DNA from: Kalaharituber pfeilii
Lineage: Eukaryota > Ascomycota > Pezizomycetes > Pezizales > Pezizaceae
Reading direction: 5' to 3'
NCBI GenBank assembly: GCA_015179045.1
Contig: WHUZ01000207.1
Span: 1 to 29,039 of the forward strand
Length of the DNA: 29,039 nt
A model generated the notes under the pieces. It was not told where the DNA came from and did no database searches. It worked only from the letters and a program-made list of their open reading frames with translations. The position numbers and the translations under genes were made by a program. Positions 18,206-27,670 of the stretch are shown one piece after another; the stretch's first letter is position 1; the number at the start of each line of letters is the position of its first letter.

Positions 18206-18420
18206 TAGGCCTTGAGCTTAAGCTCAAGGCCTTCGGGTCAGAACAGGCTCAAGGCCTTCTGTCCAGAGCAGGCTCAAGGCCTTTCGTCTAGAGCAGGCTC
18301 AAGGCCTTCTGTCCAGAGTAGGCTCAAGGCCTTCCGTCTAGAGCAGGCTTAAGGCCTTCCGTCCAGAGGAGGCTCAAGACCTTCCATCCATAGGATGCTC
18401 AAGGCCTTCCACCAGGAAGC
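18206..18420 (+). repeat. 25-bp minisatellite (AGGCTCAAGGCCTTCCGTCCAGAGC)
   Basis: About eight units of 25 bp, each with the palindrome AAGGCCTT. The array sits inside the 45-bp minisatellite, and a single unit reappears at about 18480-18510. Confidence 0.9.
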
Positions 18421-18724
18421 AATGCTTCTATGGTTCCACCTATACCTACACCTCTATATCGTTCCATACAGAATGGATAGGCTCGAGGCCTTCCAGTCAG
18501 ACGAGGCTCAAGTCCTTCTGCCTTGAAGCAATACCCCCCATGGTCCTATCTATACCTATACCTTTATAGCATTTCGTGTGGAACAGATGGGTTGATTACA
18601 AGCGGCACAAGGTTTTTCTTCACAATTAGGAAAAAAATGCAAAGGCCCGCTGGCTGTCTACTTATTCTAGCTCATCTCATAGTATCAGATTGGAACTGTC
18701 GTAGGTATGAAACGTAGTTCATTC

Positions 18725-18802
18725 CACCTGATCTCATGCCAGTAGGTCAAGGCTGCCATATCTATTAAATTCAGCTCATTCTATTATCTCGTGGCATCGA
18801 AT
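18725..18802. repeat. attcagctcattctgc-family repeat, LINE target
   Basis: Short copy of the dispersed family that continues at 20482 on the other side of the LINE; the LINE inserted into it. Confidence 0.6.
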
Positions 18803-20467
18803 TTATTTTTTTTTTTTTTTTTAATTTTATTAATCGCATGCCGCCTCGAAGGCTATGGCGATGTTTTAGATACATAATGTGAAATGAGAATGAAAAGAAA
18901 ATTATGCAAAACTGAGATATCCCCGCCTGCTCTAAGTCCCAAGTTTACTCTTTCCCCACCCAGTCCAATATCTCCATCATGTTGATATCTTTGTCCGGAT
19001 GTGTGAGGCTTTCAGCCCCTCCTCTCATCCTTCTGAGCCAAGGGGTGCAATCGTTGGATATGTGCGTCAGGTTTTCCAGGACTCTCCCACACCATCGACA
19101 CTCTGGTGAATCGGCTTGGCCTATGCGGTGTCTCCACTCCTTGAGGCCCTTGTTCCCGAGGATCCCTGCCAAGGTGGATAATCTTTTTCGGTTGTCGATT
19201 GTCTGGAGGGGTCTGTATAATAGTCCCAGACGATTACGTTCTTCTACTCTGAGTCTTTTGGCTTCTTGTCTTATACCCACCTCCGTAACCATTTCGTCTT
19301 CGTATTGGATAGCTGTGCTCATCCTGGCTACCTTATCTGCCTTTGAGTCCCCGACTATCCCTATGTGGCTCTTGACCCACATGACAGCTGTGTCTAGGTC
19401 GCTGCGTCTGGTCCTCTTTTCCCATGCCTGTCGAACTGCCATGGATAAGCCTTCGGCGTTTGGGTCGCCATTGGCTATCTTTTGTAGTCTGGAAATTGCT
19501 GTGTGCGAGTCGGTTAGGATCATGAGTTCCTCTTTAGTGTTGAGGGCCTTGCCAATTGTGATCATCTCTCCGTCATTGATGGTGTTGCACCTGCCAAGGT
19601 ATATGTACTCTTCCTGTCCACGAGAGTGTGTCCCCGCCCCGATGAGGTTGTCTATACAGCTTCCATCCGTGTAGACCTCTTTCCAACCTTCCTCTTCTTC
19701 GGCTTGAATGACTTCCTCCTATCTCTCCCGGCTCGTGTCGCTAGGGAGTGTGGGGAAGATATGTAGGGGGATAGGAGTTCGATGAGAGAGATCGCCTCTT
19801 AGGTATATGGTGTCTGCAGATGGGTCTAGGAGAGGTTCGTCGGGGAATCTCAGGGATCGGGCCTCGACGTGATCTCTTTCCCCCTTTGCGAAGGTTTGGA
19901 TCGATTCTAGGTTGACTATGCCCTCTACCGTGTCCCTTCTGGTACCTCAGGGGGCGCCTATAATGTCTCTGGCGATACAGTATTGCCATTTTTCCAGTTG
20001 TCTGAGTTTCTTCTCGACTGATGCTCCCTTAGCAAAGTCCTGCCAGGCCCAGCAGCCATATGTTGCGATGTTTCTCACTATGCTGGTGTATAACTATCGT
20101 CTCTTGCTCGGAGAGATTTTATGTAGTCTCCGTGCGATGCCCCAGGCCGCCTTCCCTAGGTTCAGCCTTTTCCGGAAGTGTTCCTCGTATTTCAGTTCCC
20201 AATCGACCAACAGCACAACCAATCGATAACTCGGTCCTTGGGTACCTATGATCACCGTCTCTGCTTTCCGAGGGTCCAGCTCAAAGCCTTCCTTGGATGC
20301 TTCTTGGACCAGTGTCCGGCGGTGAGTGTCTATGTCATTTCATAGTTGTCTCATCGAGGTGCTAGAGATCACACTGTGGAAGTCATCGACGTAGGAGCGC
20401 GTGAATTGGCTTTTTTTGGCTTTCTCCGTGACTGGTGCGACCACCACCAGAAACAGGACTGGGGAGA
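18803..20467 (-). mobile_element. 5'-truncated Tad1-like LINE (1665 bp)
   Basis: A non-LTR retrotransposon copy. The 3' end is a poly(T) run from about 18804 preceded on the minus strand by the hairpin GCCT-TCG-AGGC (18843-18853) and the tail ATGCGATTAATAAAATT. It is flanked by TCGTGGCATCGAAT (18789-18802) and TCGTGGCGTCGAAT (20468-20481), a 14-bp duplication with one transition. The 5' end cuts the reverse transcriptase just before its ISPVLF motif, so 5' truncation during target-primed reverse transcription is the simplest explanation. Confidence 0.92.
18945..20467 (-). pseudogene. LINE ORF2 remnant: reverse transcriptase C-terminal part plus RNase H
   Basis: The single minus-strand frame is collinear over 1.5 kb with no frameshift. 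It starts in RT with SPVLFLVVVAPVTEKA and the YVDD catalytic box, and runs through the thumb region. RNase H follows with YTDGSC, LTDSHTAISRL and WVKSHIGIVGDSKADKVA, and then a CCHC knuckle (C-x2-C-x7-H-x4-C). It ends at TAA 18945-18947. Four in-frame stops break it: TGA at 20340-20342, TAG at 20094-20096, TGA at 19947-19949 and TAG at 19719-19721. The part after the last stop (18945-19718, 258 codons) is still fully open and covers the whole RNase H domain. The plus-strand frame 18979-19674 is its shadow. Confidence 0.9.
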
Positions 20468-20481
20468 TCGTGGCGTCGAAT

Positions 20482-20673
20482 CGGGCTGGCCGTACATGTC
20501 AAATTCACCTCATCTCTGACCGTCAGGCCATACCTGCTCTACCAGTCAAATTCTCAGCTCATTGCAGCTCATTTCGTGCCCTTGGGTCGGAACTGCTATA
20601 CATATCTCATGCCGAAACGGCTATCGAAATGCATTCTGAAATGGCTGCTGAAATGGCTACCGAAATGGCTACT
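20482..20673 (+). repeat. Dispersed repeat and 12-bp GAAATGGCT minisatellite
   Basis: Contains 'aaattcacctcatctct' and related family motifs, then GAAATGGCTRCT units at 20625-20673 that served as the target of the next retroelement. The long frame 20401-20853 crosses element boundaries and is not a gene. Confidence 0.7.
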
Positions 20674-21024
20674 ACTTTAGGCAAGATCCGAGGAGTCAGA
20701 TGGTTACGAAAAAAGGCAATATTGGAGGAAGAAGGAAACAAAACGAGGTCCGTCGTAGCCTACCTGAAGACAGAGACGAAAGCACACAAGGAGAAACTTG
20801 GAGGACGGTGGCTGAGGATGAGCGTATATAAGTCGGATAGAGGAAGGAAGTAGACAGGCTCGGTACACGAGGACTTCATACGAGGACCTCTCTCCCGCAT
20901 TATGTATAGACTCCACGGATAACATATGTAGTTAGAAGATATTTTTATTTAAGTTTCTTAATATAAAAAACCTCGCCACAGCCTGTAGGGCGGCATGCGA
21001 GTAATGAAATAAAAAAAAAAAAAA
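20674..21024 (+). mobile_element. Non-autonomous poly(A) retroelement, complete (351 bp)
   Basis: Starts 'actttaggcaagatccgagg' and ends with the LINE 3' module: hairpin GCCT-GTA-GGGC at 20981-20991, then the ATGCGAGTAATGAAAT tail and poly(A). GAAATGGCTACT flanks both sides (20662-20673 and 21025-21036); because the target is a 12-bp repeat this duplication is suggestive rather than proof. A TATATAAG lies at about 20825. No tRNA-like promoter boxes or coding frame were seen. The copy at 1-212 is a close relative. Confidence 0.75.
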
Positions 21025-21036
21025 GAAATGGCTACT

Positions 21037-21289
21037 GGAATGGCTAGGGCCTATCAAATTCAGCTTATTCCACTTCATCTTGTACCATCGGGTCGCACCA
21101 ACTATACATATCAAATGTATGCTGCCATTGAACTGTGAAGCTGCGTTGCCATTGCGCGCTGTTATGAGGTGTGTATATGGCAGGCAGAAATGGATACGGA
21201 GTTGCATATACTGGGAGCTGGAATTCGTAATGGCCACGGAGATGTATATGCAGTGGGCCGAAGTGGCTACGGAGGTGTATATACGGTGG
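21037..21289 (+). repeat. Composite block: CCATTG units then 36-bp minisatellite
   Basis: Repeats the 230-330 region (same flank as the copy at the window start) and then switches to 'gaagtggctacggaggtgtatat' units, interrupted by the foldback element at 21290. Confidence 0.7.
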
Positions 21290-21832
21290 TAGTGAGTGGC
21301 ACGAGCCGAGCCAGCTCAAGCCAGCTCTAGCCCGAGCTCCACTGATCTTGAGCTCGAGCTCAAACGAGCCAAGATCATGCATATGTTTTTCTTGACACCT
21401 CGCTAAAATGCTTAGTCAGTGCAACGTTTCATAAACTGTAAATACCTACTATAGTAACAATTAGAGACTTGGAGCTTATTCTTTTTTTTTTTTATTTACG
21501 TAACCCCGCATATAGGCTACCAGCCTATGGCAGGGACCCATATACCCGGGCCAGGTTTGAGACAACTAACTACAGAATCTACATACACCCGGCTACCCCA
21601 GATCGAGGCAGGCAAACCAGTACTCGACCGGGTCATCTTCTACACCTTCTTACTACCACCCTTTCTCCTCTAGGTCCTCCCAGGACTGCCAGGTGACATG
21701 TGCCCCATTTTTTAGCTTAGTTTAGTTTAGTTTGTCAATGTTATGATCCAGGCTCGAGCCGAGCTCACTTACTCATGAGCTGGCTCGAGCTCACCCTCCA
21801 GCTCGGCTCGAGCTAGCTCGGGCCGCTCACTA
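21290..21832. mobile_element. hAT-like foldback element (about 540 bp)
   Basis: The left end TAGTGAGTGGCACGAGC and the right end (minus strand) TAGTGAGCGGCCCGAGC are inverted partners, followed inward by many GAGCCGAGCTCGAGC subterminal motifs. The TAGTG tip fits the YARNG terminus common in hAT elements. No clear 8-bp duplication remains; alternatively the ends are GTGAG with TA duplication. It interrupts the 36-bp minisatellite. There is no transposase, and a LINE fragment is nested inside. Confidence 0.6.
21479..21713 (-). mobile_element. LINE fragment of a second subfamily, nested
   Basis: A poly(T) (about 21482-21493) begins a minus-strand element whose 3' tail holds the hairpin ATAGGCT-GGT-AGCCTAT at 21512-21528 (7-bp stem), then ATGCGGGGTTACGTAAATAAA. 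AGCTTA occurs on both sides (21473-21478 and 21714-21719). The tail aligns with that of the main LINE while the stem bases differ. Confidence 0.65.
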
Positions 21833-22255
21833 TGTAACGGCGAGCCAGAATGCCTACGGAAGTGTATATACTGCAGGCCAGAATGGCCACACAGGTATAT
21901 ATGCTGCGAGCTGAAATAGCGACGAAGGTGTTTATGCTGCGGGCCGGAATGGCCATGTCGGTATACATACTACAGGCCGGAATGGCCACAGATGTGGATA
22001 TGCTATGGGCCGGAATAGCTATAGAGGTGGATATGCTGTAGGCTGGAATGGCTAGGAGGTGTATCTGCAGGCTGGAATGGCCACGGACGTATATATGCTA
22101 TAGGCAGGAATGGCTATGAAGGTGTATATATGGTAGGCGTGGAGTACCAGCAGAGCGGAGCAGTTGTTGTTGAATTCAGCTATGCATTGGGCCGCACATC
22201 AGGCTACACTTTGGGACCTGTATTCGGCCATTCATTAAACCACACATGGCAATAC
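21833..22255 (+). repeat. 36-bp minisatellite and conserved downstream flank
   Basis: About eight units of 'ggccggaatggc.acggaggt' plus 'gtatatgctgc' run to 22135, then a unique-looking flank 'agcagagcggagcagttgtt' that also follows the 36-bp array at 23815-23845. Array plus flank therefore form one dispersed composite. Confidence 0.8.
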
Positions 22256-22261
22256 TGGAAC

Positions 22262-23022
22262 AATCCAACCTGGACCCCTCGCCTAAGACCCTCCAGCTCC
22301 GGTCCTATACTGGCAACCAGCATATGACTCGCCAGTACTCGTACACGTGCAGCTGACCCTGACACCATTGCAATTCCCCGCACTCCTTGTAGTACTCCGA
22401 TAAATATCTCTGACCTGCGAGCACACTTAAGCGATATGGCCGCCAGCATCCCGGTCATCGGTTAACAGGCCAAAGCCGAAGAACCTACCAGAACCTGCTA
22501 GAAGAACCCGGATCCCCAGAACCCGGCGGAAAGCCGCAGAACCCGGCGGAAAGTCGTAGAACCTGCCGGAAGCTATAGAACCTTTTGGAAAGCCATAGAA
22601 GCTGGTGGAAGCAGGTATCGGCGAGCTTATTCCCGGATATTCTTGATGCTTCTACCTGGTTCCAGTCATTTCCGTAGCCATATATGTACTTCCTGTCATT
22701 TCCTTTATTTTTCATGTACTTCTAGTTGCTTTCTCGGTTTTCCATGTACTTCATTTGTTTGCTTGTTTGCTTGTTTGCTTGTTTGCCTGTATTTTCCAGC
22801 GAGGGTTTTCTATAAAGAGGCACTCCTCCCTCCTCCCTCTTGCTTCTCCACGCAAGAACTTGTATCCTACCCAAGTTATGTATTTAGCTTTTAATACATC
22901 TACCTCTCGATATTACATAGCTCCAACCACCTCTGCCTCCGCCTCCACTGTGACATCGCTTCAGCGCCCGGCGGCCACCCCGTACCTAGAGCTTGTACCT
23001 TGACTCGGACCTGTTCATTACA
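22262..23022 (+). mobile_element. Solo LTR, family A, second copy (about 760 bp)
   Basis: Aligns along its length with the reverse complement of 1563-2319. It ends in ATTACA; its 5' edge has diverged from TGTAAT. TATAAA lies at 22811-22816, followed by CTCCTCCCTCCTCCCTC. In U3, 22480-22600 holds about five roughly 25-bp units of the form 'cagaacccggcggaaagc'. A GTTTGCTT repeat lies at 22758-22790. I could not find a target duplication. The frame 22643-22894 is not a gene. Confidence 0.8.
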
Positions 23023-23925
23023 CTGTTACACTAGGAAACTGCGGTGCCATTGCGCTACTACTATTGTGCTCCTGGCAAGGTGTGCTACAAATATATATGC
23101 TCCCATTATGGTATGAAAGTGCACTGCCATTGTGCTGCTGGCATTATGGTGCTGCAAAGGTGTACTGCAAATGTATGCTGCTATTGCAATCTGAAGATGC
23201 ACTGCCATAGTACTGTGAAGATGTACAGGCATTGCGTGTTATGGGTATGAGGAGCTAGGCTGCAGTAGGTATTGGAAGGTACTGAATGTTACGGCTATAG
23301 AAGAGTGTATACGGCGGGTGGGAATGGCTATCAAGGTGTATATGCTGTGGGGCGAAATGACTACGGAGGTACATATACTGCGAGGCGGAATTCGTAATGG
23401 CCACGGAAGTGTATATGTGGTAGGGCCGAAGTGACTACCGAGCTGTATATATGATGGGCCGAAGTCACTATGGCGGTATGTATACTATAGGCCAGAATGG
23501 CCATAGAGGCGTATATGCTACAAGCTGGAATGACTACAGAGGTGTCAATGCTGTAGGCCAGAATGGCCACAGAGGTATATATGCTGCCTGGCAGAATAGC
23601 CATGGAGTTGTATATGCTGTGGGCCGAAATGGGTTTGGAGATAGATATACTATGGGCTGGAATGCCTATAGAGGTATAGATAGTATAGGCCAGAATAGTT
23701 ACAGAGTTATATGTACTATAGGCCGGAATGGCTATGAAGGTGTGTATGCTGTAGCCTGGAATAGACATAGAGGTGTATATAGGGTAGACCGGAAAGGCAG
23801 CTGTATGGCATGGAGTATCAGCAGAGCAGAGCAGTTGTTGTTAAATTCAGCTGTGCATTGGAGCTCTAATTGGGTACTCATTGGGTCCTGTATTGAGGCA
23901 TGAATTAGACTATGTATTAGTAGAA
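23023..23925 (+). repeat. Composite repeat: CCATTG block, junction, 36-bp array, flank
   Basis: In order: 'gccattgtgctg' units (23040-23235), junction 'gcgtgttatgggtatgagg' to 'gttacggctatagaagagtg' (23235-23310), about 13 units of the 36-bp minisatellite (23310-23800), and the 'agcagagcagagcagttg' flank. This is the uninterrupted version of the arrangement at 2400-3870. Long frames on both strands (for example 23451-23903) are repeat-driven. Confidence 0.85.
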
Positions 23926-24062
23926 GTACTTTAGAGCTATCTTAGAGCTATCTTAGAGCTACTTAAGACTTTTATAATTACTCCAGAGCTACCTGAGACT
24001 TTCAGTATTAGTCCAGAGTTATTTAAAAGCTATAAAGATATTCTAAAGCTACCTAAGAGTGC
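23926..24062 (+). repeat. 30-bp minisatellite, left part
   Basis: Degenerate 'agagctacttaagactttta' type units that stop exactly at the LTR and resume after it at 25335. Confidence 0.8.
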
Positions 24063-25334
24063 TGTTATGGCTAAGGTAAAGACTTACCCACCTCGGGGCA
24101 AACATTACCTTGTAATCAGCATAAGACCAATGCTGACTGACTGGACTGATCATCCATTAGGCCTGGCTGTCGATTCTCACATCATTTTCGTATAGAATAG
24201 TACTGTTACAGGCATGAGTGGCTAGCCTCCGGTAGGCGCTAGAAGGCACTAGATGTTACGGCTATGAAGGTATGTATACGGCGGGCCGGAATGGCTACGG
24301 AGGCATATATGATGCAGGTCAGAAGGGCAGCTGTTTTGCGTGCGGCGTACAATGGAGCAGAGCAGTTCACGGGCATAATGAGGAAACGATAGGTTCAGAA
24401 GTATAAAGAACTTAGAATACCACTTGTGTCTTGATTCTTCAACTGTGCTATCACCTGTGCTTAAATAGACTGAGCGCATCATACATGACTAGGCAAGCAA
24501 ATAAAGAAATGGCAATTCAACAATGCCAATAATCATAACAAAGAAATATGCAAAAGTAGTTACTGATGCATGTACGCATACACCGAGTGCTTAACAAGTC
24601 AAAGACCATAAACAATGACACACACTTCCTTGGCACTTCCCTGTTCGAATAACAAAGAACTTTCTGCTAAGCCTCACGGGTGATCAGGCCACTCTAGCAG
24701 CTTTGGTCTTATGAACAGTTTAGGGTAAGTGTTCCCTTACGCAAGTAAGTCTTACCTTAGCTATAACAAGTACTACGGAAGGGCATGTCACTATTTATGG
24801 TTCGGAATCCTGCTTGACGCATGCACTCTGCTTATGAAGCTTTACTAATATATACACATACATTAGTACATAGTGCTATATTTGTCTGGTACTATTTTTG
24901 TATATTTTCGATTACATCTTCTTATTATTGCTTATATAAGAGTTAATCACATTAGCCATCATCTATTATTTGTTTGACTAGTCATGTATGATGAATGTAG
25001 TCTATATAAGCGCAGGCAATAGCATAGCTAGAAGAATCAAGACCCTAGCGGTGTTCTCAGTTTCTCTATAACTCCAAATCCCATTAATTTATTCCTACAC
25101 TTGTAAATTGCTTCATTTCACTTCGCAGCCTGCTGCTATTATCTTACTTGCATCTGCTATACCTTAAGTTTTCGTACTTATTACCAGACTGCTACTGCTA
25201 CTGCTACTGCTACCGCAACTGCTACTGCAACTGCTACTGCAACTGCTACCACAACTGCTACCGCGACTGCTTCCCCTTAGCCTTCACATTGGTCAAAGTC
25301 ACTTAGTTGAATAAAGCCCCTTACACCCGTAACA
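24063..25334 (+). mobile_element. Solo LTR, family B, plus strand (702 bp without the nested copy)
   Basis: Begins TGTTATGGCTAAGG and ends CACCCGTAACA, with the 5-bp duplication AGTGC outside both ends (24058-24062 and 25335-25339). TATATAA lies at 25003-25009 with a conserved downstream segment 'gaagaatcaagaccctagcg'. An ACTGCTACTG-type microsatellite (25190-25270) lies near its 3' end. It is split by an inverted copy at 24204-24768. It inserted into a 30-bp minisatellite. Confidence 0.85.
24204..24768 (-). mobile_element. Solo LTR, family B, nested and inverted (565 bp)
   Basis: On the plus strand it begins TGTTACAGGCATGAG and ends GCTATAACA, flanked by AGTAC on both sides (24199-24203 and 24769-24773). 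Its minus strand aligns with the surrounding plus-strand LTR (start TGTTATAGCTAAGG; TATTTAAG box near 24460; 'gaagaatcaagacacaag'). Its 3' part contains the 'gttacggctatgaagg' and 36-bp-type units, showing that part of the dispersed composite repeat derives from, or was captured by, this LTR family. Confidence 0.85.
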
Positions 25335-25339
25335 AGTGC

Positions 25340-25505
25340 CAGAAATACTCCAGAGCTACTTAAGAGTACTAGAGATACTTTAGAGCTACTTAGAAGCTCT
25401 AGAGACACTTTAGAGTTGCCTAGAAGTACTAGAGAAACTCCAAAGCCACTTGCAAGTACTAAAGACACTTCAGAGCTACCTAGAAGCACTAGAAATACTC
25501 TCTAC
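25340..25505 (+). repeat. 30-bp minisatellite, right part
   Basis: Five or more tandem 30-bp units, 'agtactagagatactttaga' plus 'gctacttaga'; continuation of 23926-24062 across the LTR. Confidence 0.9.
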
Positions 25506-26030
25506 ATAGCCAAAGGGTAGGGTCAGGCAGTGAAAGTTGGGGTTTTTCATGGCCCGGTAACATATACAACTTCATATCCCCGCCGCAACACGCAATTTTG
25601 GTCCGATTATCTTCAAACTGGCCTCGAATGAAAGCTCTACATCTTCTCTATATTTTTATGTCAAAAAATAATACATTTCATACTCTAAATCTTGCTGTAT
25701 TTACAGTTAAAGATAGCGACTTTTAAGTAAATTTTCGTACTAGTAGGCTATCCCTGTCATATTCTTGCCATGCTACAGCTTGGCAGCAATGGCCAAAAAA
25801 CTCCATAGAAAATAGACTCAGTAGTTTTCAGAATGGTCTATGCCAAAAAGACATGACTTTTCGTCGACAACCTATCTCAATTTAGGGGACTTTTCATCGA
25901 CAGCCCATACAGATTTTTACTCTAACGTTACATACCACTGTACTTCTCATCACAAACCTCTGGCAACTACAACTACCCTAACTACCTTATTAAGTAATAA
26001 TCCCAATTAGCAATACACATTTTCGACATA
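25506..26030. other. Unique AT-rich stretch
   Basis: About 520 bp with no tandem repeat, poly(A) tail, foldback ends or convincing frame. Two copies of a 'gacttttcgtcgaca' or 'gacttttcatcgaca' motif lie at about 25855 and 25890. Origin unknown; possibly the inner part of a transposon. Confidence 0.4.
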
Positions 26031-27130
26031 CTTAACGTGCCGAAAATGACACATTTTCTCATATGTGAAGCGGTCAATTCCAATAAATTCAACATGCCAA
26101 AAAGAACCTATTTTCCACATCTGGAAAGAGCCTATGTGTAGCGTAGTTAACATGTGGAAAATGACCTATTTTCTCCATGCACGACGAGACTATTTAATAT
26201 GCGTAAAATGGTCTATTTTCCACATGTGTTATAAGAGCTTTTATAATGTATTTGCTGTTACGGATTCACTGCAACTGTAGGGTGGGCGGTCGGTAAATGT
26301 GCGCACAGTATGTAACGCATATGCGATGTAGGCAATATGCAACAGCTGGGCGCCGGCGTCGCAGTTATAAAATGTGCTATATGAGCCACGCAGAGGACTA
26401 GTGAGTATCACTGGTTAAGTGTCTTTTTGGCCTGGCGGACGGTAACTCTCTGCGTTTACTATCATCCGTTACATTTGCCATGTGCAAAATGGTTTATTTT
26501 ATACATATACGAGGAGCCCATTTAACGTGTGTACAATGACCTATTTTCTATATACACGACGAGGACATTTTCGATGTATTTACTATGCGCAAGATGGTCT
26601 CTTTTCCACATGTGTGGCGAGGGCATTTTCAACGTATTTACTATGTGCAAAATGGTCTGTTTTCCACATATGTGGCGAGAGCATTTCCAATAGTCTGTTT
26701 TCCACATGCGCGGCGACGGCATTTCCAACGTATTTACTATGTACAAAACGGACTATTTTCCACAAACGTGGCGAGGGCATTTCCAACTATTTGCAAAACG
26801 GTCTGTTTTCCACATGCACGGTGAGGGCATTTCCAAGGTATTTACTATATGCAAAACGGTCTACTTTCCAGAAGCGTGGTGAAGGCATTTTTAATGTATT
26901 TACTATATGCAAAATGTTCTGTTTTCCACATATACGGCAAGGGCATTTCAGACGTACCTACTATGTGCAAAACGGTCTACTTTCCACATGCACGGTGAGG
27001 GCATTTTCAACGTATTTACTATGTACAAAATGGTTTATTTTCCAAAATAGTCTATAATGAGGGCATTTGGACGTATTTACTATCTTTATTTTCAACATGT
27101 GCAACAAGGGCATTTACGACGTATTTGTCA
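26031..27130 (+). repeat. 57-bp repeat family, block 4
   Basis: More than ten units of 'gcaaaacggtctgttttcca' plus 'catgcgcggcgagggcattt' and 'ccaacgtatttactat'. The array is split at 26256-26473 by a small solo LTR. The 191-codon frame from 26482 is a reading of the repeat. Confidence 0.9.
26256..26473 (+). mobile_element. Very short solo LTR, family C (218 bp)
   Basis: Ends TGTTACGGAT and ATCCGTTACA form a perfect 10-bp inverted terminus with TG...CA tips, flanked by the identical 5-bp duplication TTTGC (26251-26255 and 26474-26478). A TATAAAA lies at 26366-26372. The length is typical of TRIM-like or small Copia/Ty1-like LTRs. Confidence 0.92.
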
Positions 27131-27400
27131 TGCATGCTATTTTACCTATCCTTGGCAAACTGGGGCCGGCTTCTTACCTGATATCATACAGGTATGGTAA
27201 GCCAGTTCTTTAGCTAGGTGGAAATTACATTGCAGCCCTTGTATCATGGGTAAGGGTATCAAAAATGCCTTCGTAGCATATGTATGGAATAGACCAATTT
27301 GTATGTATTCAATACATTGAAAATTGGCTCCTCACGAATGTAGAAACATCAGGAAGAAGGGAAGTTTATACTCTTAGTGCCATGAGCGCGAGAGGCGCTG
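27131..27400. other. Spacer with degraded family module
   Basis: Contains a copy of the 'ttttacctatccttggcaaac' module (27130-27165) that flanks the 57-bp family elsewhere; otherwise nothing recognisable. Confidence 0.45.
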
Positions 27401-27530
27401 GGGCGCTGGGGCACTGCTATTGCACTGCGAAACTGTGCTGCTATTGCGGTACTTCCCATACTAGAAATACATCTCATCATGCCAAGAAACCATGGAGCTA
27501 TAGTCGCTCCATGGTTTCTTGGCATAGGTA
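27401..27530 (+). repeat. CCATTGCACTGC-type block with perfect hairpin
   Basis: 'ctgctattgcactgcgaaac' units lead into 'catctcatc' and the hairpin, the same arrangement as at 360-470. Confidence 0.75.
27479..27525. repeat. Perfect 20-bp inverted repeat, copy 2
   Basis: ATGCCAAGAAACCATGGAGC (27479-27498), a 7-nt loop TATAGTC, and the exact complement at 27506-27525. No mismatch, unlike most repeats in this decayed region. Confidence 0.95.
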
Positions 27531-27670
27531 CTACTTTATCAGCAAAAAAGAGGTTGCATCAGCAGCGTCATGACGAGGCAGCAAGCATTATGACACACAA
27601 TGCATTTCTGGCGTCCTGACTCTCTAGCTTGGCACGCCTATCATATCACAAAAGGTAGTTTACGCCCTCA

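Noticed and set aside
18979..19674. 231-codon plus-strand frame
   Set aside because: Antisense shadow of the LINE RNase H frame, which carries the recognisable motifs.
20401..20853. 150-codon plus-strand frame
   Set aside because: Crosses the LINE 5' end, its target duplication, a minisatellite and the start of another retroelement.
1563..23022. Pair of family A LTRs as the two ends of one 21-kb retrotransposon
   Set aside because: They are in opposite orientation, and the minus-strand copy already has its own perfect 5-bp duplication.
23361..23903. Long frames on both strands (135 and 150 codons)
   Set aside because: Both follow the 36-bp minisatellite, whose length is a multiple of three.
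26482..27057. 191-codon frame
   Set aside because: Reads through the 57-bp dispersed repeat; other copies of the family do not keep the frame, and several overlapping frames exist on both strands.
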